Shown piece by piece: positions 21,931 to 25,392 of a stretch of 25,392 bases of DNA. Location of the stretch: the NCBI GenBank assembly GCA_964522215.1, contig CAZFVR010000026.1, positions 1 through 25,392 on the forward strand, read 5' to 3'. The position numbers and the translations under genes are program-made. Numbering within the stretch: position 1 is the stretch's first letter; each line of letters begins with the position of its first letter. Source of the stretch: CAG-390 sp964522215 (GTDB lineage: Bacteria > Bacillota > Clostridia > Oscillospirales > CAG-272). Under the pieces are notes generated by a model. It saw nothing but the letters and a program-made list of their open reading frames with translations. It was not told the DNA's origin and ran no database searches.

Positions 21931-23568
21931 TTAAATCACGTGCACAGGACGCACAACCGACATTCCGTCTTCGCTAATCAAATTGCCCTTCAAATACTTT
22001 TCAAAAAACCCAAGAGATAAAAACGTCACTATCCCATCAGTATCTTGAAATTCCATTTCTATTGGCTTAGAAGAAATAAATAACATATGGACTGATATAT
22101 CATCTGTTTCATTAATGAAACTTTTTATTTTTTCCGGCTCATTCATTATCAAGTCGTATCGTTCTCTGCAATGCGTATAGTATCCACCTTTTCCAAACAT
22201 TTTGTTATAATCGTTCACTAAACCACTCGAATTTAAGGAATCAGAAAAATACTTTGATTCTATAAGAAACAATTCCTTCTTATCTGCAACATAAAAAACT
22301 ATATCATAATCTCCATAATTTTTTTCTTTTTGCCCAAAAATTCTCTGGTAGTCAACATTTTTCAAATCTATAGTTCCAGAATAATTAGACCGAAGGATTT
22401 CTTGAAGCTTTGCAACCAGAATATTCTCTGATAAATCTTCGTTCCTTTTTTCCATAGCTTGTCTTAATTTATCGGTCTTATTTGGATTTGTGTAACACAT
22501 ACCACCATTGCTAAAGTATGAAACCCACAATTGCTTTGCTTGTTCTAAAGCTCCATAATTAATCAAAACATTTCCATCATCTAATCCAATAAATGGCCTA
22601 ATCTCATGACGATATTTGTTTGCTCCGATTATCCATATAATCTCTTCATTTTTTCTAAGATGTGTTTCAAGTTTTTCTTTTGTTAATACAAAACTATTAT
22701 AGCATGCTTCTCCATCAACAGAAGGATTGGTGTAGGAACTACATAATTTTATAAAATGTTCTTTTGTAATTACAGTTAATGATTTGTCGTCCCCTCTTAA
22801 TTGATCTTGTTCAAAGGATTGAAGAACTGCAAGCCATAGTAAAAATTCAACTTTATTTGTGGCGTAGAATCCTTTACCAAACTCAGTGGAATTTGCATCT
22901 GTTGTTAATGGAATATCCACTAAGTCACTTTGATTTCCAGTTATTACAGTATCAAAATAGATCACCGGATGATATTTCAGTACTTCTGCAGGCTTATCGT
23001 CCTGCAATATAATATCCAATCCATAAAAAGTGTTTTGCACACTTAAATCTTTTGATAACATCAATAGCGATATTGCCTGTGAAACAAATCCATAAATATA
23101 CATATCAATTAATAAGCCTTCATCCATTACAAATTCTTTTTTCACATTTAAATTTTGGATACTTACATCATGTTGCAACAGCACACAATTTTCAATCCAT
23201 ATATTACATGCATCAATTATATGTCTTTGGATATTTCTATTATTCTCAAATAATTCAACTGCATCTTCCGAAGCATTGCTGTTCTTTACAAATTTCAATC
23301 GTAATTCCTTTTCCTTCAAGTATTGGGAATGCACTTCACCAAATATGAAGTAAAGTTTCAACAACATGCCATACGTACTTTCACTTTTAATACGCCGTAT
23401 CATTTTTGCCTGAATTGAATCAGAAATATTCATCAGTAAACTTATTGCATCATCTCGATTATCTATAGTCGTTATTTTATCACCAAAATATGACTTGTAT
23501 TTCTTTTGTATCATTCTATGTGAGATACAAAAATCTTTCCAAAAAGATCTCCCTCCAAAAATAACCAT
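21931..23568 (-). CDS. Large protein with C-terminal PD-(D/E)XK nuclease signature, candidate defence effector
   Basis: A 545-aa protein of a family I do not recognise. The C-terminal part carries YGDYDIVF (D422), a strand-turn and ELFLIESKYF (E437-x-K439), the D...ExK layout of the restriction-endonuclease fold; with Mg it would cleave DNA or RNA. The N-terminal 400 residues are rich in Leu, Ile and charged residues, mostly helical-looking, with no P-loop or HTH that I can see, and may sense a trigger or bind a partner. ATG 23568 has AAAAGGAG about ten bases upstream. It is the last gene of a minus-strand block and lies 91 bases after the Nudix gene. Base composition is far more AT-rich than the window's core genes. 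Defence role inferred from context. Confidence 0.72.
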   Translation of the reverse strand: MVIFGGRSFWKDFCISHRMIQKKYKSYFGDKITTIDNRDDAISLLMNISDSIQAKMIRRIKSESTYGMLLKLYFIFGEVHSQYLKEKELRLKFVKNSNASEDAVELFENNRNIQRHIIDACNIWIENCVLLQHDVSIQNLNVKKEFVMDEGLLIDMYIYGFVSQAISLLMLSKDLSVQNTFYGLDIILQDDKPAEVLKYHPVIYFDTVITGNQSDLVDIPLTTDANSTEFGKGFYATNKVEFLLWLAVLQSFEQDQLRGDDKSLTVITKEHFIKLCSSYTNPSVDGEACYNSFVLTKEKLETHLRKNEEIIWIIGANKYRHEIRPFIGLDDGNVLINYGALEQAKQLWVSYFSNGGMCYTNPNKTDKLRQAMEKRNEDLSENILVAKLQEILRSNYSGTIDLKNVDYQRIFGQKEKNYGDYDIVFYVADKKELFLIESKYFSDSLNSSGLVNDYNKMFGKGGYYTHCRERYDLIMNEPEKIKSFINETDDISVHMLFISSKPIEMEFQDTDGIVTFLSLGFFEKYLKGNLISEDGMSVVRPVHVI

Positions 23569-23659
23569 GTATTAATTTCTCCTTTTAACCCATAAAAAGA
23601 AATTCCTATATAATACGTACATAAGTTGCAACGTCTCTAGTCCTATATCCATGAACTAC

Positions 23660-24061
23660 TTATTCCATTCGCTTTTCTATTTCTGCAATCAAAATAATGT
23701 CCGCCGGCAGCCACTGAACATCATAAAGAGTGTTCTTTGTAAGCCAACGTGCTGATTCCGCCTCCAGCAACTTCAATTCTCCTTCAATCACTTCACACCA
23801 AAAACAATCCATAGACAGATGAAAAGTGGGGTAATCATATTCGATAGTATCAATCAACTCGCCAACCTTGATGTCCGTTTCCAGTTCTTCTTTTATTTCT
23901 CTGGCAAGGGCCTGCTGCGGTGTTTCGCCGGCTTCTACTTTTCCTCCCGGAAACTCCCACTGGCCCTTAAATTCACCATAACCTCTAGCTGTAGCAAATA
24001 TCTGTTTTTTCTCATCCATAGAGTCACAGATTACTGCCGCCACTACTTTTACCGTTTTCAT
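23660..24061 (-). CDS. Nudix (deoxy)nucleoside triphosphate pyrophosphohydrolase, MutT/NudG-like
   Basis: A 133-aa Nudix hydrolase with a complete Nudix box, GGKVEAGETPQQALAREIKEE (about 39-59), fitting Gx5Ex7REUxEE and binding Mg. The start MKTVKVVAAVI and the WEFPGGK context resemble MutT and NudG enzymes, which hydrolyse damaged or modified nucleotides; E. coli NudG prefers 5-hydroxy- and 5-methyl-cytosine nucleotides. ATG 24061 has GAGAGG about six bases upstream, and the upstream SRA-like gene ends 11 bases earlier, so the two are clearly co-transcribed. Next to a modified-base reader, it may clear modified dNTPs before host DNA incorporates them; this is inference. Confidence 0.9.
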   Translation of the reverse strand: MKTVKVVAAVICDSMDEKKQIFATARGYGEFKGQWEFPGGKVEAGETPQQALAREIKEELETDIKVGELIDTIEYDYPTFHLSMDCFWCEVIEGELKLLEAESARWLTKNTLYDVQWLPADIILIAEIEKRME

Positions 24062-24072
24062 AACTGCCTCTC

Positions 24073-24831
24073 TTAAATAAACTCAAGCAGTTTGTTGTTC
24101 ATACAGAATTCGTAGCCCATTTTCTTAAGGCCCACTTTGTCAAATTCTACCGCAATAGATGTTCCTTCAATAGCAGTAATAACACCGGTGCCAAAAGATT
24201 TATGCTTTACTTGTTTTCCGACTATATCAGCGGGAATAACTACTGGCGGCTTTGGTTCTGGCTTAGGAATGACGGGGTTTATTACAACAGGTGCCTTTCC
24301 TTTATTCTTTTTCTTGTCTGCTACCATTTTTGCATATTCTGCATCTACGTTTTTACCACGAGATTTGTAATCTTCCATATCCTTAAAGACAAACATCTGC
24401 GGCTTTTGAACATCATTATCTGGTACCGGACGAATAGGGAACATCCAAACTCTTCGGTCGTTTCCATCTTCACCAGGCTGAATTTCCGTATAAGGCCTAC
24501 TTACAAGCTCGATTCTGCCACAATAAATGTATTCACCTGCATCTATTACCTCAAACAGATGCACATCAACACCATTTCGTCCACACTCAGCCAACGTTGC
24601 ATTTTGAGCCCAATTAATATCCTGGTCTCCAGATTTACCCATACCTGTATAGTGCAGAACTCCGCCAATCCACTTATCGTGATAAATGCCCTTTGTATAA
24701 TCAGAAACAATAACCAGCGTGTTGGTAGTTCTTGAGCGACGCATTCCACCCATGTTACCACACTTAAATATCTCTACAAGATCTACATTCTTTATTATTT
24801 GTCCTATTTTCAAACCTGGATCGAATGCCAT
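24073..24831 (-). CDS. SRA-like modified-DNA-binding protein with C-terminal Tudor/SH3-like domain
   Basis: A 252-aa protein. Residues 1-135 resemble the SRA-like domains of ScoMcrA-type type IV restriction enzymes (LHYTGMGKSGDQ, QNATLAECGRNGVDVHLFE, IYCGRIEL, GNDRRVWMFPI), which flip and read modified or phosphorothioated bases. No HNH or other nuclease motif follows. A Pro/Lys-rich linker (about 175-200) leads to a C-terminal module, GKQVKHKSFGTGVITAIEG-x8-F, like the Tudor/SH3 tail of PcrA/UvrD helicases, used to contact proteins or RNA polymerase. I chose ATG 24831 because AGGAGG sits eight bases before it; TTG 24858 and ATG 24837 are alternatives. With no nuclease of its own, it would need a partner; the PD-(D/E)XK protein in the block is the obvious candidate. 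Confidence 0.78.
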   Translation of the reverse strand: MAFDPGLKIGQIIKNVDLVEIFKCGNMGGMRRSRTTNTLVIVSDYTKGIYHDKWIGGVLHYTGMGKSGDQDINWAQNATLAECGRNGVDVHLFEVIDAGEYIYCGRIELVSRPYTEIQPGEDGNDRRVWMFPIRPVPDNDVQKPQMFVFKDMEDYKSRGKNVDAEYAKMVADKKKNKGKAPVVINPVIPKPEPKPPVVIPADIVGKQVKHKSFGTGVITAIEGTSIAVEFDKVGLKKMGYEFCMNNKLLEFI

Positions 24832-24848
24832 TTTCATTTCCTCCTGCG

Positions 24849-25268
24849 TTAACTCCAACTTTTGTTTTTCAGTTGTTCTGCAATCTGCTCAACTTCTGGC
24901 ATTTCCTCTGTTCCTAAAAGAGCTGCCAAATCAAATATTCTAGTTCCCATTGAACCACCTGACGATATTTTCTTGAAGTCAGTTTCATAAAATTGCTCAA
25001 CAAAAAAGTATCTATGTTCTATAGTTCTCAAGTCATATCCGTGAGAAGCACCATCCGCCATTGCTTTTGCAATAAGCTCTTTGCGTTCCACTGTAAGTTC
25101 TCCAAATTCAGGTGTGTATTTAATGCCCGTTTCAGTTTCAATAGCAGTAATACGTGCGCAGATTTTTCCGATAGCACGCACACTTTTTTGCTTGTATAAA
25201 CCAAGATAATCATGCGCCCTGAAACCACGTTCAGCCTTATCATAATAAATGTTGTTATAGTATATCAC
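24849..25268 (-). CDS. Hypothetical protein, probably lacking its N-terminus
   Basis: A 139-aa frame that ends 17 bases before the SRA-like start. It contains IYYDKAERGFRAHDYLGLY at its very beginning, then GYDLRTIEHRYFFVEQFYET and GGSMGTRIFDLAALLG, a pattern I associate with longer conserved hypothetical proteins, but no catalytic motif is clear. The GTG at 25268 lies inside the spacer of the promoter at 25259-25287, so it cannot be on that transcript. No in-frame start with a ribosome site follows until a GTG at 25181 or deeper. I infer a 5'-truncated gene whose beginning was replaced by the promoter region, or a non-standard start near 25250. Confidence 0.5.
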   Translation of the reverse strand: MIYYNNIYYDKAERGFRAHDYLGLYKQKSVRAIGKICARITAIETETGIKYTPEFGELTVERKELIAKAMADGASHGYDLRTIEHRYFFVEQFYETDFKKISSGGSMGTRIFDLAALLGTEEMPEVEQIAEQLKNKSWS

Positions 25269-25287
25269 CAGCTTTATTTCTTGTCAA
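25259..25287 (-). promoter_or_regulatory. Consensus promoter of the AT-rich defence-like block
   Basis: On the minus strand TTGACA (25287-25282), a 17-bp spacer and TATACT (25264-25259). It points into the 139-aa ORF and the SRA-Nudix-nuclease genes. Confidence 0.85.
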
Positions 25288-25312
25288 TACCTTTTGGTAT
25301 TCGAATACCAAA
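25286..25312. promoter_or_regulatory. Palindromic operator array overlapping the -35 box
   Basis: Three half-sites in alternating orientation: AATACC (25286-25291), GGTATT (25296-25301) and AATACC (25304-25309). The last two sit in a perfect 20-bp palindrome (25293-25312), and the first overlaps the -35 hexamer. This is a typical layout for cooperative repression; the repressor is not in the window. Confidence 0.7.
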
Positions 25313-25341
25313 TTATTATTTTGAGCAAAATGTTTTTTCAG

Positions 25342-25359
25342 TAGGGTTCATAGGGTTCA
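25342..25359. repeat. Tandem 9-bp direct repeat
   Basis: TAGGGTTCA occurs twice in tandem (25342-25350, 25351-25359). On the minus strand this opens a 14-codon frame, MNPMNPTEKTFCSK (25360-25316), which has no ribosome site. Significance unknown. Confidence 0.4.
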
Positions 25360-25392
25360 TTTTTGCTGTTATCAAAACCTTAGTGTCAACCT

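Noticed and set aside
1..25392. CRISPR arrays, tRNA or rRNA genes
   Set aside because: No regularly spaced direct repeats, no tRNA T-loop and acceptor pattern and no rRNA-like stretches were seen on either strand by eye.
21437..25392. A complete transposon, integron or prophage around the AT-rich block
   Set aside because: No transposase, integrase or recombinase and no clear terminal repeats are visible in the window; only debris and composition point to transfer.

Overview
The window looks like a chromosomal piece of a Gram-positive anaerobe of the class Clostridia (Oscillospiraceae/Ruminococcaceae-like). This rests on the gene content (rplU-prp-rpmA with a cleavable N-terminal extension on L27, VanZ-like and CPBP membrane proteins, Big_3-type surface repeats), on strong AGGAGG-type ribosome sites and textbook sigma-A promoters, and on moderate-to-high GC over most of the window. 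I made no database search; the taxon is inferred.

Layout. (1) 1-1277, plus strand: the AT-richer 3' end of a large repeat protein, followed in another frame by a papain-like Cys/His domain. They look like one gene broken by a frameshift. (2) 1398-2921, minus: a MurE-type ligase whose specificity loop reads DNPD instead of DNPR. (3) 3115-4444, plus: a consensus promoter carrying CCCGTGGG palindromes, driving a GNAT acetyltransferase and a VanZ-like protein. (4) 4494-5616, plus: the rplU-prp-rpmA ribosomal operon. (5) 5816-8386, plus: a membrane-anchored protein with eight Ig-like repeats. (6) 8493-14410, minus: a sugar-isomerase-like TIM barrel with folD, lgt with a YdcF/SanA-like protein, the Mrp Fe-S carrier, and a DHH phosphoesterase. 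(7) 14535-16680, plus: gpmI and a small membrane protein. (8) 16777-21289: a membrane-linked XRE regulator, an SGNH hydrolase, a coupled pair (second Lgt-family protein plus CPBP protease), and a secreted protein with a Cys-containing C-terminal anchor. Long perfect hairpins separate almost all units and often serve convergent genes on both sides.

(9) 21437-25392, minus, is different. A strip of gene debris (ABC-transporter tail, tail of an RlmD-like methyltransferase) is followed by a strikingly AT-rich block of four ORFs: a 139-aa protein that seems to lack its N-terminus, an SRA-like modified-DNA reader with a Tudor/SH3-like tail, a NudG-type Nudix hydrolase, and a 545-aa protein with a C-terminal PD-(D/E)XK nuclease signature. 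A consensus promoter whose -35 box overlaps an array of GGTATT/AATACC half-sites heads the block. I read it as a horizontally acquired candidate defence operon of the modification-dependent (type IV-like) restriction kind. It is the most promising candidate here for an undescribed system.

Starts were revised where a ribosome site or family alignment argued for it (murE, vanZ-like, rplU, rpmA, the Ig-repeat protein, mrp, DHH, gpmI, XRE, CPBP, SRA-like).
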